Shown here one piece after another: positions 16,429-24,344 of a stretch of 64,000 nucleotides of DNA. The stretch is taken from positions 372,001 to 436,000 of the forward strand of contig NZ_CP092832.1 of NCBI RefSeq assembly GCF_022532105.1, given 5' to 3'. The notes under the pieces are model-generated. The model was not told the DNA's origin. It searched no databases and saw nothing but the letters and a program-made list of their open reading frames with translations. A program made the position numbers and the translations under genes. The stretch comes from Flavobacterium sp. HJ-32-4 (GTDB lineage Bacteria; Bacteroidota; Bacteroidia; Flavobacteriales; Flavobacteriaceae). Within the stretch, counting starts at the first letter, position 1, and every line of letters begins with the position of its first letter.

Positions 16429-17781
16429 TCAACGCACGCTATGGGTACCTTTGATGGTTTCGTAGAGTTCAAGTGCTTTCCCATCCGTCAGTAGCGATAC
16501 GTAATGGCAAACGTGGAGCAACCGGTCGTATAATCCTTCTTTTTCGGTTCGGAACCGTTCGGGCAACAAACGTAAAACCAGTTTATCATAGCCCGTAACA
16601 GCTCCCGCCGCCTGGTTATTCAACGCCCGGATGAACGTATCGAGCAAGGTCTGGATGATCTGGTAACCCACCAACTCTTTTTCGACCACTTCACGGCTTT
16701 GGTAGATGTTGCGAATGGACAGCGCGATGATGTCATCCATCTGTGCTTTAAAGCGGCTTTTATCGGTCAGGGCGGAGTGAAAATTCCCCTGGAGGATGAG
16801 TTCTTCCTGTTCCATAAACACCGAAACGGCATCGTTGATCAGGCTGCCAATGGCGAGCGCCCGCAGGTAACTAAGACGATCTTCCTTTGTAGTCAGCTCA
16901 TTGTATTTCGCCGTATTGATACTGTCTTTTACCAATTTAATGAGGTACTCCAAGGCAAAATCCTCTGACACCAACCCCAGGTTGATTCCATCCTCAAAAT
17001 CGATGATTGTATAACAGATGTCATCGGCTGCCTCTACCAAAAAAGCAAGCGGATGGCGTTGATAGGCAATGTCGTCGCCGCGGTCTTTCCGGATCATCCC
17101 CAATTCGGTCGCCACCTCTGTAACGAAGGCCGCATCCGTTTGGAAAAAACCGTATTTCTTATCCGAAATCGCTGGCGTGGGTTTCTTCGGCAGACTTTCC
17201 TTTGGGTATTTCATAAAAGCCCCCAGTGTGGCATACGAAATCCGAAGCCCCCCCTCAATACCCGGACGACTTGCCGTCAGTAGGTTGAACCCATTGGCAT
17301 TTCCCTCGAAATCGATGAGATCCTGCCATTGTTTGGGCGTAAGTCCGTCTTGGTACTGCCGTCCGTTTCCAATCGAAAAATACTCGCCTATCGCCCGTTC
17401 GCCGGAATGTCCGAACGGCGGATTGCCAATGTCATGCGCGAGTGCAGCTGCGGCCACAATCGCACCAAAATCGTTCGGTTGGTAACCGTGGACTTCCCGC
17501 AAATACGGATACTTCTCAATGATGCGTTTTCCCACCAATCGGCCTAACGAGCGACCGACAACGGATACTTCCAGGCTATGGGTGAGTCGGGTGTGCACGA
17601 AATCGGTTTTCGACAACGGGATGACCTGCGTTTTATCCTGCAGGCTTCGAAAGGCTGAGGAAAATATGATCCGGTCATAGTCGACTTCAAAGCCCAGTCG
17701 TGCGTCGTCTTCCTCCGTCCGGAGGCGCTTGCCTTTATCGCCGTGTTTCCTGAGGGAAAGGAGTTGCTCCCATTGCATCAT
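16429..17781 (-). CDS. dgt: Deoxyguanosinetriphosphate triphosphohydrolase-like HD protein
   Basis: 450 residues. HD-domain dNTPase that splits dGTP (or other dNTPs) into nucleoside and triphosphate, influencing dNTP pools. Metal-binding residues are His68 (TRLTHSLEV), His116-Asp117 (ALAHDIGNPPFGHSG) and a distal Asp in VEAADDICY. FSSAFRSLQDKTQV near residue 40-53 is a family hallmark. The start may be either of two adjacent ATGs (17781 or 17778). A perfect -7 box (TATTTTTG, minus, 17798-17805) lies 16 nt upstream. The ribonucleotide reductase genes are less than 1 kb away, so dNTP synthesis and breakdown genes sit close together. Confidence 0.95.
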   Translation of the reverse strand: MMQWEQLLSLRKHGDKGKRLRTEEDDARLGFEVDYDRIIFSSAFRSLQDKTQVIPLSKTDFVHTRLTHSLEVSVVGRSLGRLVGKRIIEKYPYLREVHGYQPNDFGAIVAAAALAHDIGNPPFGHSGERAIGEYFSIGNGRQYQDGLTPKQWQDLIDFEGNANGFNLLTASRPGIEGGLRISYATLGAFMKYPKESLPKKPTPAISDKKYGFFQTDAAFVTEVATELGMIRKDRGDDIAYQRHPLAFLVEAADDICYTIIDFEDGINLGLVSEDFALEYLIKLVKDSINTAKYNELTTKEDRLSYLRALAIGSLINDAVSVFMEQEELILQGNFHSALTDKSRFKAQMDDIIALSIRNIYQSREVVEKELVGYQIIQTLLDTFIRALNNQAAGAVTGYDKLVLRLLPERFRTEKEGLYDRLLHVCHYVSLLTDGKALELYETIKGTHSVR

Positions 17782-17832
17782 AGATGTGCCGTTTCGCCAA
17801 AAATACGCGAATTATTCGGTCTGGCAGCAGCG

Positions 17833-18126
17833 TCATCCCCAGCTTATCCACCAACAGACAATCTGGGGTTGCTGACCGGGAAACATCGCGAGTACGGCAT
17901 CTAAAAAAGGACCGAGGAATTCCACCACGATCCGGCGCCACATCCGCGAAAGCGTCGCACAGGGCCCGCCGAACGAAAGGAAGTACGTGTGCGGCACACC
18001 CGACACCAGGACGGTCACATTGAGGGTCATCGTACACGTACCGGGCAGAGCAGAAGGCACCCGCTGCGAGGCCTGGCCGAAGGATACGAAAGCAAGTAGT
18101 AAAAAAAGGCAGGTAATTCGATACAT
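17833..18126 (-). CDS. Small secreted protein, unknown function, palindrome-controlled
   Basis: 97 residues. An N-terminal signal peptide (MYRITCLFLLLAFVSFGQA) precedes a short mature part of ~75 residues with Cys residues in GTCTM, GGPCAT and IVCWW, and a Trp-rich end (CWWISWG). I recognise no family. I accept it as a real gene because of the signal peptide, a perfect -7 box 19 nt upstream (18146-18153), and a palindrome of the TACGG-N5-CCGTA type at the position where an activator would bind (18176-18190). Competing frames across the same stretch have no such signals. Confidence 0.65.
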   Translation of the reverse strand: MYRITCLFLLLAFVSFGQASQRVPSALPGTCTMTLNVTVLVSGVPHTYFLSFGGPCATLSRMWRRIVVEFLGPFLDAVLAMFPGQQPQIVCWWISWG

Positions 18127-18145
18127 GGCATATAGTTTATACTGC

Positions 18146-18153
18146 CAAAGATA
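18146..18153 (-). promoter_or_regulatory. -7 promoter box (TATCTTTG) of the small secreted protein gene
   Basis: Perfect TAnnTTTG on the minus strand, 19 nt before ATG 18126 and exactly 22 nt after the palindrome 18176-18190. Confidence 0.65.
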
Positions 18154-18175
18154 CCGACCTCCGTTTCGACGATTT

Positions 18176-18190
18176 TACGGGAAAACCGCA
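18176..18190 (-). promoter_or_regulatory. Palindromic operator-like site 1 (TGCGG-N5-CCGTA)
   Basis: On the minus strand the site reads TGCGGTTTTCCCGTA, one mismatch from perfect dyad symmetry. It ends 22 nt before the -7 box of the small secreted protein gene. Its surroundings (ATTTCATGCGG) are also shared with site 5. Confidence 0.6.
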
Positions 18191-18200
18191 TGAAATGTTA

Positions 18201-18221
18201 AACCCGGCCTTAGACCGGGTT
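18201..18221. terminator. Hairpin at the end of the RDD gene
   Basis: AACCCGG (18201-18207) pairs with CCGGGTT (18215-18221) and spans the RDD stop codon. The T run following it on the minus strand is weak, so termination is plausible but not certain. Confidence 0.45.
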
Positions 18222-18716
18222 TTCTGTTTCTGTTCCGAATGACTCGAAGTCGTCGTGAAGTCGTTTCGCCTCCTGCAGGCGTTTCTTATGCACCACATAG
18301 ACGTCCGGTATGCTGTCATGCATGCCGCGCGCTCCGTTGAAAAACGTGAGGAAATCAAACGGGATAATCCGGCAGAAGGTTCGTTTGATAATGGTGCCTG
18401 TACCCACGCGATCGCCGTTATAGTCTACGACGATTGTACCCGTGATTATCTTGCCCACCGTTTGTCCGCTGATCGACTCAAAGACCGCGTAATAGATCAA
18501 GCTCAGCCCGAGGGTAATCAGCGTATCCGTCAGGGTCGATATTTCCTGCGTCCACGACAGCCAGGAATCATCGCCTGTTACACCCGCTATGAAACCCAGC
18601 ATAAACATCAGAATGAGGATCACCGCATACACCACCAAACGGTCCAACACGGCGTGGGCAAAACGTAGCCAACTGCTCACCAACAAATCTTCTGTAACGA
18701 TATACGGTTGCCGCAT
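18210..18716 (-). CDS. RDD family membrane protein
   Basis: 168 residues with an RDD-type core: LRFAHAVLDRLVVYAVILIL at residues ~17-36 containing the Arg/Asp pair, a second helix, then LIYYAVFESISGQTVGKIITG and the RDD closing segment KRTFCRIIPFDFLTFF. RDD proteins are small integral membrane proteins of mostly unknown transport or scaffold function. The gene begins 12 nt after nrdA, so it may be co-transcribed with nrdB-nrdA. The functional link is not evident. Confidence 0.85.
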   Translation of the reverse strand: MRQPYIVTEDLLVSSWLRFAHAVLDRLVVYAVILILMFMLGFIAGVTGDDSWLSWTQEISTLTDTLITLGLSLIYYAVFESISGQTVGKIITGTIVVDYNGDRVGTGTIIKRTFCRIIPFDFLTFFNGARGMHDSIPDVYVVHKKRLQEAKRLHDDFESFGTETENPV

Positions 18717-18728
18717 ACTTTAATCTCT

Positions 18729-21140
18729 TTACGACCCACACATCTCACAATCTTCCGGGCCGGCGTTCTTCGAACGCTCGAGCATGGCGCGGAATTCCTC
18801 GGCCGACATGGCCTCATTCTCCTCAACGGTAACCGCCACGGCAGCCGGTTCAGCCACGGCTTGTTCTTTTTTGTCGTTGTTGAGGGTAAACTTGATGGCA
18901 TCCACCGCCGATTTCGTACGCAGGTAATACATACCTGTCTTCAGGCCTGACTGCCAGGCGTAGAAGTGCATCGACGTGAGTTTCGCATAGTTCGCGCCCT
19001 CCATGAACAGGTTGAGCGATTGCGACTGATCAATGAAGTACCCGCGCTGACGCGACATGTCAAGAATGTCTTTCATCGACATCTCCCACACGGTCTTATA
19101 AAGGTCTTTGATATCCTGCGGAATCTGGTCAATGCTTTGGATCGACCCGTTGTTCCGCATGATTTCCTGTTTCAGTGTTTCGTTCCAGATACCGGCTTCC
19201 ACCAGGTCTTCGAGCAAGTGTTTGTTGACAACGATGAACTCGCCCGACAGCGTACGACGGGTATAGATGTTCGACGTATACGGTTCAAACGCCTCGTTGT
19301 TCCCTAAAATCTGTGAGGTAGATGCGGTTGGCATCGGCGCCACGAGCAGCGAGTTGCGAACTCCATGCTCCATCACTTCCTTACGAAGCGAGGCCCAGTC
19401 CCACCGACCCGACAAATCCGAATCTTTCAATCCCCACAGGTTGAATTGGAACTCCCCTTTTGAAATCGGTGATCCCTCGAAGGTTGAATACGGTCCTTCC
19501 TCCTTCGCCATTTCCATAGAGGCGGTAACGGCGGCAAAGTAGAGCGTTTCGAAGACCTCCTGGTTCAACTGCTTCGCCTCGTCGCTGGTGAACGGCATAC
19601 GGAGCATGATAAAGGCATCGGCAAGACCCTGCACTCCCAATCCGACCGGACGGTGGCGCATGTTCGAATTCTCGGCCTCGATCAACGGATAATAGTTCCG
19701 GTCGATCACCTTGTTCAGGTTGCGCGTCACACGCTTGGTGACATCATAGAGTTTCTGGTGGTCGAACTTGCCGTTTTCGATAAACATCGGCAGCGAAATC
19801 GACGCGAGGTTACACACGGCAATCTCGTCCTTCGAGGTATACTCGATGATCTCCGTACACAGGTTCGACGAACGGATCGTACCCAGGTTCTTCTGGTTCG
19901 ACTTGCGGTTGGCCGCATCTTTATACAACATATACGGAAGTCCGGTTTCGATCTGTGATTCCAGGATTTTTTCCCAAATCTCACGTGCCTTTACCGTCTT
20001 ACGTCCGCGGTTCTCCGCTTCATATTTCGTATACAACGCATCGAATTCCTCGCTGTGCACGTCGTAGAGACCCGGACACTCGTTCGGGCACATCAACGTC
20101 CACAGGCCATCTTCCTGTACGCGTTTCATGAACAAATCCGGAATCCACATCCCAAGGAACAGGTCACGCGTACGCATCTCTTCCTTTCCGTGGTTTTTAC
20201 GAAGGTCAAGGAAGTCAAAGATGTCGGCGTGCCATGGTTCCACATAAATCGCAAACGATCCTTTCCGCTTACCGCCGCCCTGGTCGACATAACGCGCGGT
20301 GTCATTGAACACGCGCAGCATCGGCACAATTCCGTTTGACGTACCGTTGGTGCCGCGGATATACGATCCGGTAGCGCGGATGTTGTGGATCGAAAGCCCG
20401 ATACCACCCGCCGACTGCGAAATTTTCGCCGTTTGCTTCAATGTATCATAGATGCCGTCGATTGAGTCGTCCTGCATCGCCAGAAGGAAGCAGGAAGACA
20501 TTTGTGGTTTCGGTGTACCGGCATTGAAAAGCGTAGGTGTGGCGTGGGTGAAGAACTTCTTCGACATCAGCTCATATGTTTCGATCGCCGAATCGATGTC
20601 GTCGAGGTGAATTCCCACCGACACCCGCATCAGCATGTGCTGCGGACGTTCTACGATCTTGCCGTTGATTTTCAGCAGGTACGAGCGCTCAAGCGTTTTG
20701 AAGCCGAAGTAATCGTAACCGAAATCACGGGTATAGATGATAGCCGAGTCAAGACGTTCGGCGTTCGCCATGATCACTTCGTAGGCCTCATCCGACACCA
20801 GCGGCGATGCCTTTCCGGTGCGTGGGTTCACGTAGTGGTACATATCCGACATCGTCTCAGAGAACGACTTCTTGGTGTTTTTGTGCAGGTTCGACACGGC
20901 GATACGTGCCGCCAACTGGGCATAATCAGGGTGCGTCACCGTCATGGCCGCCGCGGTTTCAGCTGCCAGGTTATCAAGTTCCGATGTGGTGACGCCGTCA
21001 TACAATCCTTCGATTACGCGCATGGCCACCTTTACCGGATCGACCAATTCGTTGAGCCCGTAGCACAACACTTTAACCCGTTCCGTGATTTTATCGAACA
21101 TCACCGGCTCCCGCTTGCCGTCTCTTTTTACTACATACAT
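18729..21140 (-). CDS. nrdA: Ribonucleoside-diphosphate reductase, large subunit (class I)
   Basis: 803 residues. It reduces ribonucleoside diphosphates to deoxy forms with NrdB. Residues 1-95 form an ATP-cone allosteric domain ([21 protein letters not shown]). The ten-stranded barrel carries one redox Cys in PQMSSCFLL, the finger-loop thiyl-radical Cys in SSNLCTEI, and the second redox Cys further on in [12 protein letters not shown]. The C-terminal shuttle pair is CEMCGS, the last six residues. An acidic, Ala/Val-rich linker (about 765-785) precedes it. The upstream nrdB is in the same direction but separated by 258 bp. A 14-nt sequence shared with the nrdB promoter region (21155-21168) suggests nrdA also has its own start. 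Confidence 0.97.
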   Translation of the reverse strand: MYVVKRDGKREPVMFDKITERVKVLCYGLNELVDPVKVAMRVIEGLYDGVTTSELDNLAAETAAAMTVTHPDYAQLAARIAVSNLHKNTKKSFSETMSDMYHYVNPRTGKASPLVSDEAYEVIMANAERLDSAIIYTRDFGYDYFGFKTLERSYLLKINGKIVERPQHMLMRVSVGIHLDDIDSAIETYELMSKKFFTHATPTLFNAGTPKPQMSSCFLLAMQDDSIDGIYDTLKQTAKISQSAGGIGLSIHNIRATGSYIRGTNGTSNGIVPMLRVFNDTARYVDQGGGKRKGSFAIYVEPWHADIFDFLDLRKNHGKEEMRTRDLFLGMWIPDLFMKRVQEDGLWTLMCPNECPGLYDVHSEEFDALYTKYEAENRGRKTVKAREIWEKILESQIETGLPYMLYKDAANRKSNQKNLGTIRSSNLCTEIIEYTSKDEIAVCNLASISLPMFIENGKFDHQKLYDVTKRVTRNLNKVIDRNYYPLIEAENSNMRHRPVGLGVQGLADAFIMLRMPFTSDEAKQLNQEVFETLYFAAVTASMEMAKEEGPYSTFEGSPISKGEFQFNLWGLKDSDLSGRWDWASLRKEVMEHGVRNSLLVAPMPTASTSQILGNNEAFEPYTSNIYTRRTLSGEFIVVNKHLLEDLVEAGIWNETLKQEIMRNNGSIQSIDQIPQDIKDLYKTVWEMSMKDILDMSRQRGYFIDQSQSLNLFMEGANYAKLTSMHFYAWQSGLKTGMYYLRTKSAVDAIKFTLNNDKKEQAVAEPAAVAVTVEENEAMSAEEFRAMLERSKNAGPEDCEMCGS

Positions 21141-21154
21141 ACGCTTTTCCCTTT

Positions 21155-21168
21155 AAAGATTGGTAATT
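21155..21168 (-). promoter_or_regulatory. 14-nt element upstream of nrdA shared with nrdB
   Basis: The minus strand reads AATTACCAATCTTT, 13 of 14 bases identical to AATTGCCAATCTTT upstream of nrdB (22436-22449). It includes a weak -7-like AATCTTTA and lies just before the nrdA start codon. Confidence 0.4.
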
Positions 21169-21204
21169 TATTTAGGTGGTTAGTTGTCTTTGTTTTGGCG
21201 CCTT

Positions 21205-21345
21205 TTCCGGCTGTCCGCTTTAGCTTTCTTGCCCCAGCCTGTTTTTGGCAACGGCTTCGCCAGCTTCCTCCGGTCGCGGTCGCCGCCGTGCAAAAACGAG
21301 GCTTTCGCTGCGAAAGGCTACCGCTTCCATCCGGGGCGGAAATAT
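21205..21345 (-). repeat. Structured spacer between nrdB and nrdA, repeat-like
   Basis: This non-coding stretch contains several inverted repeats, for example CTTTCGC-T-GCGAAAG (21302-21316) and a GGC...GCC hairpin around 21247. Read on the minus strand it contains CCCCGGATGGAAGCGG early and AAAGCGGACAGCCGG late. From memory, blocks of this form (a GCCCCGATGGAAGCGG start and an AAAGATACAGCGGA-like end) recur in intergenic regions of Flavobacteriaceae genomes. No second copy is visible in this window. Boundaries are approximate. Confidence 0.35.
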
Positions 21346-21398
21346 TCTTCAATCAAATAATCGGAGACCGGAAACGTGTCCGGCAATCGGCGGATACG

Positions 21399-22376
21399 CT
21401 AGAAATCGGCGTCGAACGTGATTTTTTGTGAGTCGGCATCTTTTGACAACACGCCGGCTTTCTGGTATTCCGATACCCGCTTCTCGAAGAAATTGGTTTT
21501 CCCCTGCAGCGAGATCATGTCCATGAAATCAAACGGATTGGATCCGTTGTATACGCGGTCGCAACCCAGTTCCACTAACAAACGGTCGGCTACGAACTCG
21601 AGGTATTGTGTCATCAGCGCCGCATTCATCCCGATGAGGCTGACCGGCAACGACTCGGTAACGAATTCCCTCTCAATGTTCAATGCATCCACGATAATCT
21701 CCTTGATACGCGCCTTCGGCACTTTGTTCACCAGGTGATGGTTGTGGAGGTGTACGGCGAAATCGCAGTGAACGCCTTCGTCACGCGAGATCAACTCGTT
21801 TGAGAACGTAAGTCCGGGCATAAGTCCGCGTTTCTTCAACCAAAAGATCGAGCAGAAAGCCCCCGAGAAGAAGATGCCTTCTACGGCAGCAAATGCGATG
21901 AGGCGCTCGGCAAACGAATCCGATTGTATCCAGCGAAGGGCCCAATCGGCTTTCTTCTTGATGGCCGGAAACACTTCGATGGCATGGAACAATTTGTCTT
22001 TTTCCACTTCATCCTTTACATACGTATCGATGAGCAGCGAGTAGGTTTCGCTGTGGATGTTCTCCATCATGATCTGGAAACCATAGAAGAACTTCGCTTC
22101 CGGATACTGCACCTCATTCACGAAATTCTCGGCGAGGTTCTCGTTCACGATGCCATCCGATGCTGCGAAAAACGCCAGGATGTGCTTGACGAAATATTTT
22201 TCATCCGCCGTCAGCTTGTTGTTCCAGTCGTTGAGATCCTGGTGCAGGTCGATTTCCTCGGCAGTCCAGAAACTGGCCTCCATTTTCTTGTACCATTCCC
22301 AGATATCGTGGTGTTTGATAGGAAATATTACAAAACGGTTCTTGTTTTCCGTCAATATCGGTTCAATCGCTGCCAT
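21399..22376 (-). CDS. nrdB: Ribonucleoside-diphosphate reductase, small subunit (class I)
   Basis: 325 residues from the ATG at 22376. It is a ferritin-like protein that generates the radical for NrdA. Helices with metal ligands are visible in [33 protein letters not shown] (ligand residues and the putative radical Tyr), [17 protein letters not shown] and [16 protein letters not shown]. The longer in-frame start at 22502 would add 42 residues without family similarity and lies upstream of the -7-like box at 22435-22442, so I reject it. nrdA follows in the same direction. Confidence 0.96.
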   Translation of the reverse strand: MAAIEPILTENKNRFVIFPIKHHDIWEWYKKMEASFWTAEEIDLHQDLNDWNNKLTADEKYFVKHILAFFAASDGIVNENLAENFVNEVQYPEAKFFYGFQIMMENIHSETYSLLIDTYVKDEVEKDKLFHAIEVFPAIKKKADWALRWIQSDSFAERLIAFAAVEGIFFSGAFCSIFWLKKRGLMPGLTFSNELISRDEGVHCDFAVHLHNHHLVNKVPKARIKEIIVDALNIEREFVTESLPVSLIGMNAALMTQYLEFVADRLLVELGCDRVYNGSNPFDFMDMISLQGKTNFFEKRVSEYQKAGVLSKDADSQKITFDADF

Positions 22377-22435
22377 TTTTCGTGTGTCTTTTGGGGTTGT
22401 TGCGAAGGGTTTCTTCCCTCCGTTTCGACCTTTAC

Positions 22436-22449
22436 AAAGATTGGCAATT
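22436..22449 (-). promoter_or_regulatory. nrdB promoter region element, shared with nrdA
   Basis: The minus strand reads AATTGCCAATCTTT, followed by G, so AATCTTTG matches the -7 consensus except for the first base. It lies about 60 nt upstream of the nrdB ATG. Confidence 0.45.
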
Positions 22450-22531
22450 TTGCACCCGAATGAAAGCCAAACTTTTCCACAATCGGGCGTAGTTTTTAAC
22501 AACGGGGTTTTTTTCCGACGGAAATAAATTA

Positions 22532-22551
22532 ATTTACAAATAACTGTAAAT
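22532..22551. promoter_or_regulatory. Perfect inverted repeat ATTTACA-N6-TGTAAAT
   Basis: A 7+6+7 palindrome between nrdB and the PhoX-like gene, about 155 nt upstream of nrdB. Its size and symmetry fit a dimeric helix-turn-helix regulator, for example of the CRP/FNR type. It is not a recognisable NrdR box. Confidence 0.45.
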
Positions 22552-22818
22552 GAATTATTTGCAAATTGTTACGAAACTGTTTTCGAACCGATTCAACACC
22601 GCCGAACCGCCCAAAAACAAAGCGATTTCGCCCAATTCAGGGGGCCGTTTCCCCATGCCCGAAACCGGCACGTGCGGCAACCAACATCCCTTATTTATAT
22701 CCAGTTTACGCAGTAACAATTTCGTAAAGCGCGCTCGACTTCATTTTCCTTTTAAACAACCTTCCCATAGGATAGCCGTAACATCATGGCAGTAGTTTTA
22801 CACAACAAAAAACTCACC

Positions 22819-24282
22819 ATGAAAAACACTATTTTTCCACTGATCGGCGCAGCTGCCCTGCTCGTCGCAGGATGTAATGACGACAACGGCCCCGGCGTCA
22901 ACAAGAACATCGACTTTACTACCACTTCATCGGTACCGCCTTTGGTGTACCCAATGACCGGATTCGAAGACATGGAGATCACCACCCTGATTTCCAGCGA
23001 AGACATCCTTCCGGAATCACCGAACTTCGTGTATGGTGCACAGCCGGATGGTGCCGGACTTATGAAAGACCCAGACAGCGATGGCTACATCCTGATTTCC
23101 AACCACGAAATCCTGAAATCGGTATCGCGCGTGTACCTTGATAAGGCTTTCAAACCGGTTAAAGGCGAATACATCGTAGACGGTATCGGCGGCATGACCC
23201 GTTTGTGTTCGGCTACGCTCGCAACGCCGAGTATCCATGGCTTTGGCCCCATGTTCCTCACAGCCGGCGAAAGTGGCGAGGAAAGTCTGGTGCACGGCAT
23301 CGATCCGTTTAGCCCGACAAGCGATCGCGCCCGCACAGACCGTGTGCTTCCGGCCCTTGGCAAAGCCTCAATGGAGAACGCCGTTCCGCTTCCGAAAGGC
23401 GTTTATGGCAACAAAACGGTCATCCTCATCGGCGAAGACCAATCCTACTCTTCGGCACACACCAGCGCCGGTCAGCTCATCATGTATGTCAGCAACACCG
23501 TGGGCGACCTTGAAAACGGCAAACTGTATGTCCTGAAGCGCAATGACGGCAACCAGGTCGAAACCGCGATAACAGTAGGTACTGAATATCCGGTCTCATG
23601 GGTCGAAATCCCTAATGCGAAAAACCTCACCGGAGCGGTCATCAATACTACGGCCAACAGCCTGGGCGCAATTCGCTTCTCACGTGTGGAAGATGTCGAC
23701 TACCGCAAAGGAAGCAAGTCGAACAACCGCGAAATCTATTTCACCGCGACAGGTCAGGCAAGCGCCGGCCAGCCGGTTGAAGGTTATACGATGTGGGGAC
23801 GCGTCTACCGTCTGAAAATGGACGCCAACGATCCGTTGAAAGGCGTTATTGATCTTGTAGCCGAAGGTGACAGTACGCCGGGAACAGGCCTTATCAATCC
23901 TGATAACCTTTGTGTGACCGAAAACTTCGTGTACATCCAGGAAGACGGCGACAGCTACTATACGGCCGCACAGCACGATTCTTATATCTGGCAGTACAAC
24001 ATTGCGAGCAAGGCTTTGAAGCCGTGGCTTAACATGAACCACAAACGCAACGATGCCGCTTGGAACAGCCGTTTCAACCAGACCAACGAAATGCGTTATG
24101 GCAGTTGGGAATATGGCGCGATGATCGACATTTCAGATATCATTGGCGTACCCAACACCTTTATGGTTAACATCCACCCGCACACCTGGCAGAAAGATGC
24201 CTTCCTGAATGCTGACGGCAGTGGCACGAACACCAATAAGGAAGGTGGCCAAACCGTTATCATCCGCAACGTAGAACGATAG
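22819..24282 (+). CDS. PhoX/DUF839-like lipoprotein
   Basis: 487 residues with a lipoprotein signal (MKNTIFPLIGAAALLVAGC, Cys19). The mature protein looks like a beta-propeller of the PhoX/DUF839 family: DGYILISNHEILKSVSRVYLD near the N-terminus and LINPDNLCVTENFVYIQEDG near the C-terminus, the latter matching the PDNL...EDG metal-site segment of PhoX-type calcium/iron-dependent alkaline phosphatases. Phosphatase activity is inferred only. The start is at ATG 22819 because the upstream ATG 22786 lies before the partial -7 box and adds residues ahead of the signal peptide. A strong terminator at 24306-24334 separates it from the peroxidase gene. Confidence 0.8.
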   Translation: MKNTIFPLIGAAALLVAGCNDDNGPGVNKNIDFTTTSSVPPLVYPMTGFEDMEITTLISSEDILPESPNFVYGAQPDGAGLMKDPDSDGYILISNHEILKSVSRVYLDKAFKPVKGEYIVDGIGGMTRLCSATLATPSIHGFGPMFLTAGESGEESLVHGIDPFSPTSDRARTDRVLPALGKASMENAVPLPKGVYGNKTVILIGEDQSYSSAHTSAGQLIMYVSNTVGDLENGKLYVLKRNDGNQVETAITVGTEYPVSWVEIPNAKNLTGAVINTTANSLGAIRFSRVEDVDYRKGSKSNNREIYFTATGQASAGQPVEGYTMWGRVYRLKMDANDPLKGVIDLVAEGDSTPGTGLINPDNLCVTENFVYIQEDGDSYYTAAQHDSYIWQYNIASKALKPWLNMNHKRNDAAWNSRFNQTNEMRYGSWEYGAMIDISDIIGVPNTFMVNIHPHTWQKDAFLNADGSGTNTNKEGGQTVIIRNVER

Positions 24283-24305
24283 TACACAAACAACTATTTT
24301 ACCTT

Positions 24306-24334
24306 AAGCAACCCCGGCCCCATGGGGTTGCTTT
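24306..24334 (+). terminator. Rho-independent terminator after the PhoX-like gene
   Basis: AAGCAACCCC (24306-24315) pairs with GGGGTTGCTT (24324-24333) around an 8-nt loop. It ends 11 nt before the start of the next gene. Confidence 0.75.
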
Positions 24335-24344
24335 CGTTTACAAT

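Larger units (their letters stand above)
22377..22818. other. 442-bp divergent intergenic region, nrdB / PhoX-like gene
   Basis: Holds the nrdB promoter region (AATCTTTG on the minus strand, 22435-22442, within the element shared with nrdA), a perfect inverted repeat at 22532-22551, and a partial -7 box TAGTTTTA near 22792-22799 ahead of the PhoX-like gene. I see no convincing coding sequence or RNA gene in it. Confidence 0.6.

Noticed and set aside
18706..18720. TACGG-TTG-CCGCA near the RDD start as another palindrome site
   Set aside because: The spacer is 3 nt instead of 5, it lies inside a coding start, and no -7 box follows at the right distance.
20502..21431. 309-residue plus-strand open frame opposite nrdA
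   Set aside because: It lies antisense to nrdA, has a Arg/His-rich composition typical of reverse-strand shadows, and no promoter or family motif.
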